DNA from: Halodesulfurarchaeum sp. HSR-GB
GTDB lineage: Archaea > Halobacteriota > Halobacteria > Halobacteriales > Halobacteriaceae
Reading direction: 5' to 3'
Assembly (NCBI RefSeq): GCF_031432215.1
Contig: NZ_JAVKGN010000001.1
Coordinates: 1,603,421-1,667,420, forward strand
DNA length: 64,000 nucleotides
Part shown: piece after piece, positions 27,752 to 36,249 of the stretch
Layout of the letters: the number at the start of each line of letters is the position of its first letter
Position numbering within the stretch: the stretch's first letter is position 1
The notes under the pieces: generated by a model
Seen by the model: the letters and a program-made list of their open reading frames with translations, nothing else
What the model was told of the DNA's origin: nothing
Databases searched by the model: none
Made by a program: the position numbers and the translations under genes

Positions 27752-28963
27752 ATGACTGAAACCGTGGACGACGTCGATCTCCCCTACGACGAGGAGGCCT
27801 CCCAGCAGGAGAAACTCGACGTTCTCCAGGAGCGACTCGAAGTCCTCGAAGCGCAGAACGAGGAGATGCGTGACAAACTCCTGGACGCGAACGCCGAGAA
27901 CAACAAGTACCAGCAGAAACTCGAACGGCTCTCCCACGAGAACAAGAAGCTCAAGCAGTCGCCGCTTTTTGTCGCGACAGTTCAGGAACTGACAGATGAC
28001 GGCGTCGTCATCAAGCAGCACGGCAACAACCAGGAAGCACTCACCGAGGTCACCGACGAGATGCGCTCCGAACTGGAGGCGGGCGCTCGGGTCGCGGTGA
28101 ACAACTCCCTCTCGATCGTGAAGCGCCTGGACGACGAGGCCGACGTGCGGGCCAAGGTGATGCAGGTCGAGAAGAGCCCGGACGTGGGCTATGAAGACAT
28201 CGGCGGCCTCACCGAGGAACTCAACGAGGTCCGAGAGACCGTCGAACTGCCGCTCAAGAACCCGGATCTGTTCGATACGGTCGGGATCGAGCCCCCGAGT
28301 GGCGTGTTGCTCCACGGCCCGCCCGGCACGGGGAAGACCCTGATGGCCAAGGCGGTGGCAAACCAGACCGACGCGACCTTCATCAAGATGGCCGGGTCGG
28401 AACTGGTCCACAAGTTCATCGGTGAAGGGGCGAAACTCGTCCGGGACCTCTTCCAGGTCGCCCGCGAGCACGAACCAGCCGTGGTCTTCATCGACGAGAT
28501 CGACGCGATCGCCTCCAAGCGGACGGACTCGAAGACCTCCGGGGACGCCGAGGTCCAGCGGACGATGATGCAACTGCTCTCGGAGATGGACGGCTTCGAG
28601 GACCGCGGGGACGTCCGGATCATCGCCGCGACGAACCGCTTTGACATGCTCGACCGGGCCATCCTGCGCCCCGGCCGGTTCGACCGCCTGATCGAGGTGC
28701 CCCTGCCCGACGAGGAGGGCCGGGAGAAGATCTTCCGGATCCACACCCGGAACATGTCCGTCACCGATGACATCGACTTCGAGGCACTCGCCCGGGATAC
28801 CGAGGGCATGTCCGGCGCTGACATCCGGGCGATCTGCACGGAGGCCGGGATGTTCGCGATCCGCGACGATCGGGAGACGATCACGCTCCGGGACTTCCAA
28901 GAAGCCCGGGAGAAGTTAGAGGCCGACAGCGAGGACGACGAGGTCTCGAAGACTTTCGCCTGA
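27752..28963 (+). CDS. pan: Proteasome-activating nucleotidase (PAN)
   Basis: 403 residues. The N-terminal coiled coil is at 20-72, then an OB-like domain ([14 protein letters not shown]), and the AAA module has Walker A GPPGTGKT near 188-195, Walker [11 protein letters not shown] near 247-256, and the SRH ([16 protein letters not shown] then [11 protein letters not shown]). It forms hexamers that unfold proteins and feed the 20S proteasome. The C-terminus reads KTFA: the hydrophobic-Tyr-X docking tail seen in many PAN proteins is replaced by a Thr-Phe-Ala ending. Haloarchaea usually have two PANs, and which one this is cannot be told. Confidence 0.96.
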   Translation: MTETVDDVDLPYDEEASQQEKLDVLQERLEVLEAQNEEMRDKLLDANAENNKYQQKLERLSHENKKLKQSPLFVATVQELTDDGVVIKQHGNNQEALTEVTDEMRSELEAGARVAVNNSLSIVKRLDDEADVRAKVMQVEKSPDVGYEDIGGLTEELNEVRETVELPLKNPDLFDTVGIEPPSGVLLHGPPGTGKTLMAKAVANQTDATFIKMAGSELVHKFIGEGAKLVRDLFQVAREHEPAVVFIDEIDAIASKRTDSKTSGDAEVQRTMMQLLSEMDGFEDRGDVRIIAATNRFDMLDRAILRPGRFDRLIEVPLPDEEGREKIFRIHTRNMSVTDDIDFEALARDTEGMSGADIRAICTEAGMFAIRDDRETITLRDFQEAREKLEADSEDDEVSKTFA

Positions 28964-28975
28964 TCGGACGGCGCG

Positions 28976-29113
28976 TTAGAGCAACACCATTACGGCGTAC
29001 GGAATGAGGAAGAGGACGACGAGGATCAGTGCGAGTATCGCGACGTAGCCGGCACCCATCCCGATCATCGAAACCCACGACTCGTGTTTGAACTGGTCGA
29101 CTGAGAGTTCCAT
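28976..29113 (-). CDS. Single-span membrane micropeptide (45 residues)
   Basis: Starts at ATG 29113 and stops with TAA at 28976-28978. The polar N-terminus (MELSVDQFKHESWV) is followed by one long hydrophobic helix (about residues 14-45, with GAGYVAILALILVVLFLIPY). It is convergent with the PAN gene, 12 bases from its stop. The coding pattern is clean, without stops or rare codons, which argues for a real gene. Small one-helix membrane proteins of this sort are found across haloarchaea, and the role is unknown. Confidence 0.65.
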   Translation of the reverse strand: MELSVDQFKHESWVSMIGMGAGYVAILALILVVLFLIPYAVMVLL

Positions 29114-29137
29114 ACCGGCCGTTGTCAGCCCGCGGTC

Positions 29138-29353
29138 TTAATTTGTGCTGTTTTTCGCCTGGAGGATGTCACCGATTCGCCGCGGTTCACCAGTGAGATC
29201 CGGGTCCGGCTCCACGAGTTTGAGGACCTCGTGGTCGGTCACGTCCCTGAAGTCCGTCCCGGTCGCCTCCTCGATGAGGGCCCGCTCCATGCGGAACTCG
29301 GTGGCCTGATAGACGACGTCCACGCCGTCTTTGTCGAAGGATAAAACGGTCAT
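29138..29353 (-). CDS. DUF5800-family small protein
   Basis: 71 residues from ATG 29353, supported by a TATA element 27 bases upstream. The sequence DVVYQATEFRMERALIEEAT, then DHEVLKLVE and GEPRRIGDIL, matches the pattern of the haloarchaeal DUF5800 family. No catalytic motif or Cys is seen. The much longer frame on this strand covers the bactofilin-like gene and is a shadow. It is divergent from that gene and probably followed by the micropeptide 24 bases downstream. Function unknown. Confidence 0.75.
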   Translation of the reverse strand: MTVLSFDKDGVDVVYQATEFRMERALIEEATGTDFRDVTDHEVLKLVEPDPDLTGEPRRIGDILQAKNSTN

Positions 29354-29376
29354 GCCCCCGGCTTGGCCGGAGGTGG

Positions 29377-29383
29377 CCTTAAA
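29377..29383 (-). promoter_or_regulatory. TATA box for the DUF5800 gene
   Basis: TTTAAGG on the minus strand, centred 27 bases before ATG 29353, as for a leaderless message. Confidence 0.6.
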
Positions 29384-29410
29384 CAGTCCGGGTCGGGGTC
29401 CCTCGGGGCC

Positions 29411-29416
29411 TTTAAG
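29411..29416 (+). promoter_or_regulatory. TATA box for the bactofilin-like gene
   Basis: TTTAAG centred 27 bases before GTG 29441. The fit to leaderless spacing is the reason GTG 29441 was chosen as start over GTG 29420. Confidence 0.55.
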
Positions 29417-29440
29417 CCCGTGGCAATCAACCGAACAGGT

Positions 29441-30286
29441 GTGTTCGCGACCGATCCGATCGACCGGCTCACGATTCCCGACGGCACCGAGGTGCAGGAA
29501 CACGACCTGGTCACCGACGGGGACGTCCTCGTCGGCGGGGGCAGCACGGTCGAATTCGGGCTGCGCGGCCAGAGTCTGGTGGCCGGCGAGCGGGTCAGCT
29601 TCGACGGCGACATCGAGATGGAGGGGGACTGCCGGCTGGACATGTGGTGTGACGTGGACGGCAACGTGCTGGTCGGCGAGGACGCCTACCTGGGCGAACG
29701 GGTCTCGGTGACCGGCCGCCTCGTTGTCGGCGGGGACCTGGACATCGGCGACGACGTCGATATCGAGGAGGGCTTCGAGGCCAACGGCTGGATCGTGATC
29801 CGCAACCCCATGCCGACGGTCGTCTTCTTCATGGTCTATCTTACACACCTCCTCCGGATCGGCGACACCGAGGAGGCCCAGTCGCTCCTCGAAGAACTGA
29901 GTGCCGACCCCGAGGCCGATCCGGTGCGAATTCCCCACAACGCGACGGTGAGCGACGACGTCTGGCGCGTGTCGACCCCGGCGACGGTGGGCGATGACTG
30001 CCGAATTCACGGGAACATTCGCGCCGAGGACATCACGGTCGGAATGGACAACGATGTCTTCGGCAGTCTCCGGGCTCGTGGCGACATCGTCGTCGGGGAG
30101 GGAACCACCGTCCACGGGGATGTAACGACCCGAAACGGTGACATCACGATCGAGCCATCGGCCACAGTACTCGGCGACGTCTCGGGGACCGACGTGCACC
30201 TCCATCGGGAGGCTGACGTGGACGGCACCATCCGGGCCCGCGGGGCCATGCAACTGGACGGCAAGACCGAACGCGAGCCCGAATAA
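29441..30286 (+). CDS. Polymer-forming (bactofilin-like) beta-helix protein
   Basis: About 281 residues from GTG 29441; GTG 29420 is an alternative. The protein is made of short repeats such as GDVLVGGGSTVEFG, DGNVLVGEDAYLGERV, GDLDIGDDVDI and GDITIEPSATVLGDV, that is, stacked six-residue turns of a beta-helix as in bactofilins and polymer-forming cytoskeletal proteins. A hydrophobic segment (PTVVFFMVYLTHLL) splits two such blocks near residue 125. It may form filaments or a membrane-associated scaffold in the cytosol. The role in this organism is unproven. Confidence 0.75.
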   Translation: MFATDPIDRLTIPDGTEVQEHDLVTDGDVLVGGGSTVEFGLRGQSLVAGERVSFDGDIEMEGDCRLDMWCDVDGNVLVGEDAYLGERVSVTGRLVVGGDLDIGDDVDIEEGFEANGWIVIRNPMPTVVFFMVYLTHLLRIGDTEEAQSLLEELSADPEADPVRIPHNATVSDDVWRVSTPATVGDDCRIHGNIRAEDITVGMDNDVFGSLRARGDIVVGEGTTVHGDVTTRNGDITIEPSATVLGDVSGTDVHLHREADVDGTIRARGAMQLDGKTEREPE

Positions 30287-30333
30287 CACCGACGGACCGA
30301 AAGGTAGTTTCTGCTGGTGACAGTAGGGCCCCT

Positions 30334-31515
30334 ATGCTCTCGCTGGCCCTTGCCGGGAAGCCCAACGCCGGCAAGTCCACCTTCTACACGGCCGCCACCA
30401 TGGCCGAGGTCGACGTGGCGAACTATCCCTTTACCACGATCGACGCGAATCGGGGGATCTCACACGTCCGGACCCGCTGTCCCTGTCTCGATCTGGACGA
30501 CCGGTGTGACAACGACACCTGTCACGACGGCAAGCGCTACGTGCCGGTCGAACTGCTGGACGTGGCTGGGCTGGTCCCGGGTGCCCACGAGGGACGGGGG
30601 CTGGGCAATCAGTTCCTCGACGAATTGACCGACGCCGACGCCATTCTGAACGTCGTCGACGCCTCCGGGGGGACGAACGCGGAGGGTGAGCCGGTCGAAG
30701 TGGGAAGCCACGACCCGCTCGAAGACGTGGATTTCATCGAGCGCGAGATGGATCTCTGGCTGGCCTCGATCGTCGATCGAAACTGGGAGTCGATCCAGCG
30801 CCAATCGCGATCGCCGGGTTTTGACATCGACGAGGCGCTGACCGAGATGCTCACGGGCTTTGGTGCGACGACTGCCGACGTGGCTGCGAGCCTCCGCGAA
30901 CTGGAGTACCCCGAGGACCCGGTCAAGTGGGAAGACGAACAGCGTGAAAATCTGGCCCGGGAGATCCGGGCCCGCACCAAGCCCATTGTCGTCGTCGCGA
31001 ACAAGATCGACGTGGCCCCGACGGAGAACGTCGAGGCACTCCTGAACCTCGATCGACCCGTCGTTCCCGCGACAGCCGAGGGTGAGGTGGCCCTCCGTCG
31101 CGGCGTCGAACAGGGTGTCATCGACTACGACCCGGGCGACGAGGACTTCGAGGTCCAGTCCGAACTTCCCGAGGGAACCCAATCGACCCTGGATGCACTT
31201 ACCGAGACGATGGCCGAATGGGACGGAACCGGGGTCCAGGCGGCCCTGAACACGGCCGTCTACGACTTGCTCGACCATCGGACCGTCTTTCCGGTCCAGG
31301 ACCAGACCCACTGGACCGACGCCAAAGGGAACGTGCTGCCGGATGCCTTCCTCTTGCCCACGGGATCGACGCCGAAGGACCTCGCTTACGCGGTCCACTC
31401 GGACATCGGCGAGGGATATCTGCATGCCGTCGACGCGCGGTCGAATCGCGAAATCGGGGACGAGTACGTCCTCGAAGAGGGCGACGTAATCAAGATCGTC
31501 AGTACGGCGAACTGA
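30334..31515 (+). CDS. YchF-like translation-associated NTPase with TGS domain
   Basis: 393 residues. G1 is GKPNAGKST at about 8-16, the G2 region is YPFTTIDANRGI, G3 is DVAGLVPGAHEGRGLG, and the G4-like motif is NKID near 229-232 (VVVANKIDV). A helical middle follows, and a TGS domain ends the protein (KGNVLPDAFLLPTGSTPKDL, then EYVLEEGDVIKI). The archaeal YchF/OBG group binds ribosomes or tRNA-like surfaces, and some members hydrolyse ATP. A cysteine cluster RCPCLDLDDRCDNDTC in the first domain is unusual and might bind metal. The start lies 47 bases after the upstream stop, on the same strand. Confidence 0.88.
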   Translation: MLSLALAGKPNAGKSTFYTAATMAEVDVANYPFTTIDANRGISHVRTRCPCLDLDDRCDNDTCHDGKRYVPVELLDVAGLVPGAHEGRGLGNQFLDELTDADAILNVVDASGGTNAEGEPVEVGSHDPLEDVDFIEREMDLWLASIVDRNWESIQRQSRSPGFDIDEALTEMLTGFGATTADVAASLRELEYPEDPVKWEDEQRENLAREIRARTKPIVVVANKIDVAPTENVEALLNLDRPVVPATAEGEVALRRGVEQGVIDYDPGDEDFEVQSELPEGTQSTLDALTETMAEWDGTGVQAALNTAVYDLLDHRTVFPVQDQTHWTDAKGNVLPDAFLLPTGSTPKDLAYAVHSDIGEGYLHAVDARSNREIGDEYVLEEGDVIKIVSTAN

Positions 31516-31574
31516 CGAGGACTCGACAGCTTGGCCCGGGTTTTATCGTACCGGGCCAAAAATCGCCAGCCAGA

Positions 31575-32792
31575 ATGGGATCGTCCGGTGTCACCGTCCG
31601 TCACAATCTCCTCGGCCCGATCGGTCTGCTGGTTACCGGCTGGCTGCTCTGGCTGTTTATCGGCGCGTGGGCGATTACTCCCTCCAGCGTGCTGCCCCTG
31701 GTGATGGACGCGTTCGAAATCCAAGAGACAGCCGCGTCCTGGGTCATCACGGCCCCCCAGATCGCGGCACTTCTCGCCGGCCTCCCCGTCGGCATGCTCC
31801 TGGACCGGTTCGATCGGGGTCACAGTGTCCTCCTCTCGGTTGTCCTCTTGTTGGCCGTCGGACTGGTCAACACTGTACTTGCGGCCCGCGGCGAGTACCA
31901 TGCACTGCTCGGAACTCGTGTGCTAGGTGGATTCGGCCTGGTCACGATCTGGATCGCCCAGACGGCGATGATCACCCAGGCTTTTCCCGCCCACCGGGAA
32001 GCGACGGCGGTCGGCCTGTTCGTCACGGGCTATCCAGCCGGCTACGCCTTCGGGCAGTTCACCGGACCGCTGATCGCCAGTGTACTCGACTGGACGGCCA
32101 CGTTCGGTGTCTATGCCGTCGTTGGATTTCTCTTCGGACTCGCGTTCTGGTTGATCGACCGCGGGGTCGACACCACAGCCGCCGGAACCGATTCGCCGAC
32201 GCGATCTGACCTCCGGCGAGCCGTCACGAACCGGGGCGTTTGGGGTGTCGGGCTCCTCTCGATGCTCTCCTACATGATCTATATGATCTTCAACAGCTGG
32301 ATGCCGACCTACCTCGCGAGTAGTTTCGAGATCAGTCTGGCCCGGAGTGGGTTTTACACCGCCCTCTTTCCCGCGATCGGCATTCTGGCCAGACCGGGCG
32401 GTGGCTATCTCTCGGAACGGGTTTTCGGCGGTCGCTCCCGTCCAGTCATCGGAATTTCCCTGTTCGGGGCGGGTATCGTCGCCGCATTGATGGGCGTGAG
32501 TTCGACCCTCACGCTCATGGTCGCTGGCCTGGTCGTCGCCGGGTTCATCGTCCAACTCCAGTTCGGGCTGCTCTACACGCTGGTCCAGCGCTACGTGCCC
32601 CGAAAAGTCGGCGGAACGGCGGTCTCGGTGGTCAGTGCCGTCGGTTGGCTGGGAACGTTCGTCGGCCCGCCGATCGTCGGTGCCGTCATCGAAGGCACTG
32701 GAACCTACATCGCGGTGTTCGGGGCGGCCGTCGCGCTCTCCGTCGGTGGATTGCTCACGGTACTCGCCCTGAGCGAACCGGCAGTTCGCTGA
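31575..32792 (+). CDS. Major facilitator superfamily transporter
   Basis: 405 residues from ATG 31575 with 12 hydrophobic segments. The loop 2-3 motif (GMLLDRFDRGHS) and its C-half counterpart (GGYLSERVFGGRSR) fit MFS carriers. Substrate unknown; the sequence resembles the nitrate/cyanate-type and general anion or drug carriers, but no specific signature is seen. It abuts the convergent aminotransferase gene with no spacer. The frame upstream of the chosen start overlaps the YchF-like gene and lacks hydrophobic helices. Confidence 0.85.
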   Translation: MGSSGVTVRHNLLGPIGLLVTGWLLWLFIGAWAITPSSVLPLVMDAFEIQETAASWVITAPQIAALLAGLPVGMLLDRFDRGHSVLLSVVLLLAVGLVNTVLAARGEYHALLGTRVLGGFGLVTIWIAQTAMITQAFPAHREATAVGLFVTGYPAGYAFGQFTGPLIASVLDWTATFGVYAVVGFLFGLAFWLIDRGVDTTAAGTDSPTRSDLRRAVTNRGVWGVGLLSMLSYMIYMIFNSWMPTYLASSFEISLARSGFYTALFPAIGILARPGGGYLSERVFGGRSRPVIGISLFGAGIVAALMGVSSTLTLMVAGLVVAGFIVQLQFGLLYTLVQRYVPRKVGGTAVSVVSAVGWLGTFVGPPIVGAVIEGTGTYIAVFGAAVALSVGGLLTVLALSEPAVR

Positions 32793-33914
32793 TCAGGCGA
32801 CTGCGTCTGTTGCCGCCGCCATGATCTCCAGGGCCTCCTCGATCGTCTCCAGATCGGTCGCATAGGAGATCCGTGCATAGCCAGCTCCCTGTTCGCCGAA
32901 GGCCTCGCCGGGAACCACGACCACCCCGCGGTCGAGAACCTCGTCCACCCAGCCATCCGGTACCTTTGGCATGACGTAGAAGGCCCCACGCGGTTCGGGG
33001 ACGGGGAGTCCCATCGATTCCAGCCCGTCGAGTAACACGTCTCTTCGCTCCCGGAACGCCGCGACCATCTCCTCGACTGGCTCCTGGGGCCCAGTGAGGG
33101 CGGCTTCGGCGGCGTACTGGGCCGGTGCGCTCGCACAGGCCTGAATGTACTGGTGGACCCGGAGCATGCGCTCGATCCGGCGCTCGCTCGCCACGACCCA
33201 GCCGAGTCGCCAGCCAGTCATGGAGTAGGTCTTCGAGGCGGCGTTGATCAGGATCACGTTGTCCGACTCGGCGAACTCCATCGGCGAGCGGTGTTCGCCC
33301 TCGAAGAGCACCTGTTCGTAGACCTCATCGGAGATGACCAGGACGTCGTGTTCGTCCGCGATGCGAGCGAACTCCCGCATGTCCTCGGGCGGACTCACGG
33401 CCCCGGTCGGATTGGCCGGGCTGTTGATTATCACGGCGGCGGTATCCGGGGTAATCCGCGCTTCGACGGCCGCCGGTGAGAGCGTGAGATCATCGCGCAG
33501 CGGCACTGGAACCGGGTTCCCGCCCGCGAGTTTCGTGAGAGCGGAGTAGGAGACAAATCCCGGGTCCGGATGGAGCACCGACTCGCCCGCGTCGACGTGG
33601 GCTTCGAGTGCCAGATGGAGCGCTTCGCTGCCCCCTGCAGTCGCGATGATCTGCTCGCGACCGAGTTCGAGGTCGTTGTCACGGGCGTGTTTCTCGCGGA
33701 TCGCGTCCCGTAGCGACTCGGTTCCGTAGTTCGAGGTGTAGGCGTCGGCCGCCCCCGACTCGATCGCGGTCGTCGCAGCCTCGCGTGCGTGCTCGGGGGT
33801 TGGAAAGTCCGGCTGTCCGAGCCCAAGATTGATCGCGTCGCCACCCGCTGCCTCGAAGACTTCCCGGATGCCGCTGATCGACACCGACTCGACCCGGCCT
33901 GAGAACTCGACCAT
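32793..33914 (-). CDS. Class I/II PLP aminotransferase
   Basis: 373 residues. The substrate and PLP contacts are visible: GLGQPDFPTP, TSNYGTESLRDAI, then NSPANPTGA, ISDEVYEQVL, the PLP lysine in INAASKTYSMTGWRLGW, and ARISYA near the C-terminus with the carboxylate-binding arginine. It is of the AspC / alanine-glyoxylate / aromatic aminotransferase group (fold type I, subgroup I gamma) common in archaea. The exact amino donor cannot be assigned. It stands alone between convergent and same-strand neighbours. Confidence 0.92.
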   Translation of the reverse strand: MVEFSGRVESVSISGIREVFEAAGGDAINLGLGQPDFPTPEHAREAATTAIESGAADAYTSNYGTESLRDAIREKHARDNDLELGREQIIATAGGSEALHLALEAHVDAGESVLHPDPGFVSYSALTKLAGGNPVPVPLRDDLTLSPAAVEARITPDTAAVIINSPANPTGAVSPPEDMREFARIADEHDVLVISDEVYEQVLFEGEHRSPMEFAESDNVILINAASKTYSMTGWRLGWVVASERRIERMLRVHQYIQACASAPAQYAAEAALTGPQEPVEEMVAAFRERRDVLLDGLESMGLPVPEPRGAFYVMPKVPDGWVDEVLDRGVVVVPGEAFGEQGAGYARISYATDLETIEEALEIMAAATDAVA

Positions 33915-33958
33915 GTGTACTCCCGCGATCAGTCGCCTGTTAAGTGTACGGATCTCCG

Positions 33959-34705
33959 CTACTGGTACATCCGAAGCGGCTGCGCCTGGGTGCTCTCCTC
34001 CTCGCCGGCCTGTTGCATCCGTTTTGCCAGGGTCTCTTTCTGTTCCCGGATGTCTTCGGCCCGTTCGACGAGATCCTCGGTCGGGACTGACACGTCCGCG
34101 ATCGGTTCGATCCCACGTGTGATGAGCGTCTGGGCAGCGGCCGGATCGGGGAACTGCGGGTCGCTCTCGACGATCAATCCACAGGCGTCCACGTCCGTGT
34201 GACTGGTTCGGTTCATCAGGGCCCCAGTCGGGCCACCGATGGCGCCCCGTTCGTCCGGCGGGTCGATGTCGTTGGCCGTGAGGTGGGTCTCGGCCTCGCC
34301 AGACGCCACGCCGAACAGGGACGGCTGGACCGTCGGATCGGTCTCCTCCTGGGGTAGTCCACTGAGAAAGAGCGGCAACGCGTCCACCTCGACCACCCAG
34401 TCGACGAGGATCTCGGCGAACCCGGGCGCGGCCTGCCGGGAGACCGGGATGTCACTCTGCAGCGCGAGGAGGTCACGTTTCTCGTCGGCGTAGAGCCGGA
34501 CTGGCGAGGTCACCGCGTGTTTCCCGTCCCCGTATATGGCGATTTTCGGCAGGCCATCACAGTCGACATAGCCCACCTCGTCCATGTCCAGTTCCTCGAT
34601 CAGGTGGTCGGTCGCGATCTTCCCAACCAGTCCCACCCCGGGGAGCCCCTCGATGAGCGTCGGCCGGTCGAGGTCCAACTCCTGGTCAAGTACAACAGTA
34701 CCCAT
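33959..34705 (-). CDS. PAC2-family (proteasome assembly chaperone-like) protein
   Basis: 248 residues from ATG 34705. The family pattern is clear: PTLIEGLPGVGLVGKIATDHLIEEL at the start, then VDCDGLPKIAIYG, and a C-terminal helix with EDIREQKETLAKRMQQA. It is homologous to eukaryotic PAC2 and to DUF75 proteins. In archaea such proteins may assist 20S proteasome or other assembly, which is interesting given the PAN gene 5 kb away, though they are not in one operon. Another known branch has ATP-grasp-like roles. Confidence 0.85.
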   Translation of the reverse strand: MGTVVLDQELDLDRPTLIEGLPGVGLVGKIATDHLIEELDMDEVGYVDCDGLPKIAIYGDGKHAVTSPVRLYADEKRDLLALQSDIPVSRQAAPGFAEILVDWVVEVDALPLFLSGLPQEETDPTVQPSLFGVASGEAETHLTANDIDPPDERGAIGGPTGALMNRTSHTDVDACGLIVESDPQFPDPAAAQTLITRGIEPIADVSVPTEDLVERAEDIREQKETLAKRMQQAGEEESTQAQPLRMYQ

Positions 34706-34765
34706 ACCGATTGTTCGCTCGCCACGTGGATCAATCTTCGGCCGAGCCGAGGGGGTTCGAAACGT

Positions 34766-34770
34766 CTTAA
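34766..34770 (+). promoter_or_regulatory. TATA-like box for the RNA methylase gene
   Basis: CTTAA centred 28 bases before ATG 34796, which supports that start over ATG 34778. Confidence 0.4.
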
Positions 34771-34795
34771 CCCGGCCATGCCGAAACCCGGTCGA

Positions 34796-35704
34796 ATGGA
34801 ACCCCTGCAGCGCTACGAGCCACTCATACCGGACTTCGACGCCTTTCTCGACGCCCTGCACGAGCCACTCCCGACGACGGTGCGGGTGAACACCATCAGG
34901 GCGACACCCGAACGGGTTATTAAAGCTCTGCAGGATGAGGGAATCGAGACGACACGGCGGGCCCACGACGAGACGCTCCTCGAGGTCGACACGGACAAAC
35001 CCGGGAACACCTGGCCGTACGTCCACGGCTGGATTCACGGCCAGGAGGAGGTTTCGACGCTGCCGCCCCGTATTCTCGACCCCCAGCCGGGAGAGACTGT
35101 CTGGGCGGCGGCGGCCGCTCCCGGTGGGAAGGCCACCCAACTCGCGGCGCTGATGGACGATCGGGGACTCGTGATCGGAAACGACGACAACCTGGGCCGA
35201 CTCTCGGCACTCAGGGCCAACGCCGACCGGTTGGGGGTCACGTCGATGGCCGTGACCAACCAGGACGCCCGGAACTACTCGTTCAAACCACTCGGCATCG
35301 AGTCGGTAGATCGGGCCCTGGTCGACGCCCCCTGTACCTGTGAGGGCACCGTCAGGAAGAACCCGGACGCGCTGGACGAGGCCGGTCCGGGAGCCAGTCG
35401 GGGGCTCGCGAACATCCAACGGGACATCCTCGAACGGGCTGTGCAGGCCACCAGGCCGGGCGGCACGGTCGTCTACTCGACCTGCACGTTCGCCCCCGAG
35501 GAGAACGAGGCGGTCGTGGATGCCGTTCTGGACTCGACCGACGCGACGGTCATCGATTTCGAGAGTCCACTACCGGCAGAACCCGGCGTGAGCGCCTGGG
35601 AGGGAACCGAGTACGACCCTGCCGTCACGAAGACAAAACGGTATTACCCCCACCAGACGGACACCGGCGGGTTCTACGTCGCCAAACTGGAGGTGAATGC
35701 ATGA
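34796..35704 (+). CDS. RNA (cytosine-C5) methyltransferase, NSUN/RsmF family
   Basis: 302 residues from ATG 34796 (MEPLQRYEPL). The SAM site reads AAAAAPGGKATQLAALM, the acceptor-site cysteine lies in DAPCTCEGTVRKN, and the second catalytic cysteine in VYSTCTFAPEENE. The layout is that of the archaeal m5C rRNA or tRNA methylases without an N-terminal PUA domain. The next gene, overlapping by ATGA, codes for a PUA-like protein, which may be the missing RNA-binding part. Confidence 0.92.
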   Translation: MEPLQRYEPLIPDFDAFLDALHEPLPTTVRVNTIRATPERVIKALQDEGIETTRRAHDETLLEVDTDKPGNTWPYVHGWIHGQEEVSTLPPRILDPQPGETVWAAAAAPGGKATQLAALMDDRGLVIGNDDNLGRLSALRANADRLGVTSMAVTNQDARNYSFKPLGIESVDRALVDAPCTCEGTVRKNPDALDEAGPGASRGLANIQRDILERAVQATRPGGTVVYSTCTFAPEENEAVVDAVLDSTDATVIDFESPLPAEPGVSAWEGTEYDPAVTKTKRYYPHQTDTGGFYVAKLEVNA

Positions 35705-36207
35705 GCCGGGACAACCGGAGTGACACCTTCGAACGGTTGCCCGAAACGGACGACACGCGGGTCGTCGAGGGACGACCAACCCGTGAGGAAGTCTGTGACT
35801 ACTGGACAGATCGGTTCGGCGTCCCCGAGTCGACCTTCGACGGGTACTCGTTCTGGGAGAAGGGGGCGGGCCGGATCTGGGTGCTCAACCACGAGCTCCA
35901 GGGCCCGGTTCAGATCGAGGCGCTGGGACTGCCGATCCTTCGGACACGCCAGGAGTTCTGGAAGCCGACCACGGACGCCACGCTCCGATTCGGCTCACAC
36001 GCCACCAAGAACGTGCTCGAACTCGACCGCGACGCGGCAAAGCGGTTTCTCGCCGGCGAGGACCTGGAGCGTGAGTGGGACGGTGACTGGGGCTATCTGA
36101 TCGTGACCCACCAGATCGCCGGCGAAAGCGAACCCATCGGCGTCGGCCGCTACACCTACGGCACGCTCCAGTCGATGATCCCGAAGGGACGACGACGCAC
36201 GTTCTGA
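35701..36207 (+). CDS. PUA-like (DUF7122) companion of the RNA methylase
   Basis: 168 residues. ATG 35701 overlaps the stop of the methylase by four bases, so translation is coupled. The sequence (GYSFWEKGAGRIWVLNH, LGLPILRTRQEFWKPT, then AGEDLEREWDGDWGYLIV) resembles the C-terminal RNA-binding part of RsmF-type enzymes (PUA/NIP7-like). It probably guides the methylase to a structured rRNA site. This is inferred from fold pattern and coupling, and no catalytic residue is expected. Confidence 0.8.
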   Translation: MSRDNRSDTFERLPETDDTRVVEGRPTREEVCDYWTDRFGVPESTFDGYSFWEKGAGRIWVLNHELQGPVQIEALGLPILRTRQEFWKPTTDATLRFGSHATKNVLELDRDAAKRFLAGEDLEREWDGDWGYLIVTHQIAGESEPIGVGRYTYGTLQSMIPKGRRRTF

Positions 36208-36217
36208 CGTGAAGAAA

Positions 36218-36224
36218 CCTATAT
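36218..36224 (+). promoter_or_regulatory. TATA-like box for the small lipoprotein gene
   Basis: CCTATAT centred 29 bases before ATG 36250. Confidence 0.45.
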
Positions 36225-36249
36225 CCGGGGCTCGCTCGAAGCGCCACCG

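Noticed and set aside
27626-28900. Upstream extension of the mre11 frame across the PAN gene
   Set aside because: It is antisense to a clear AAA ATPase. Mre11 homology begins at 27625.
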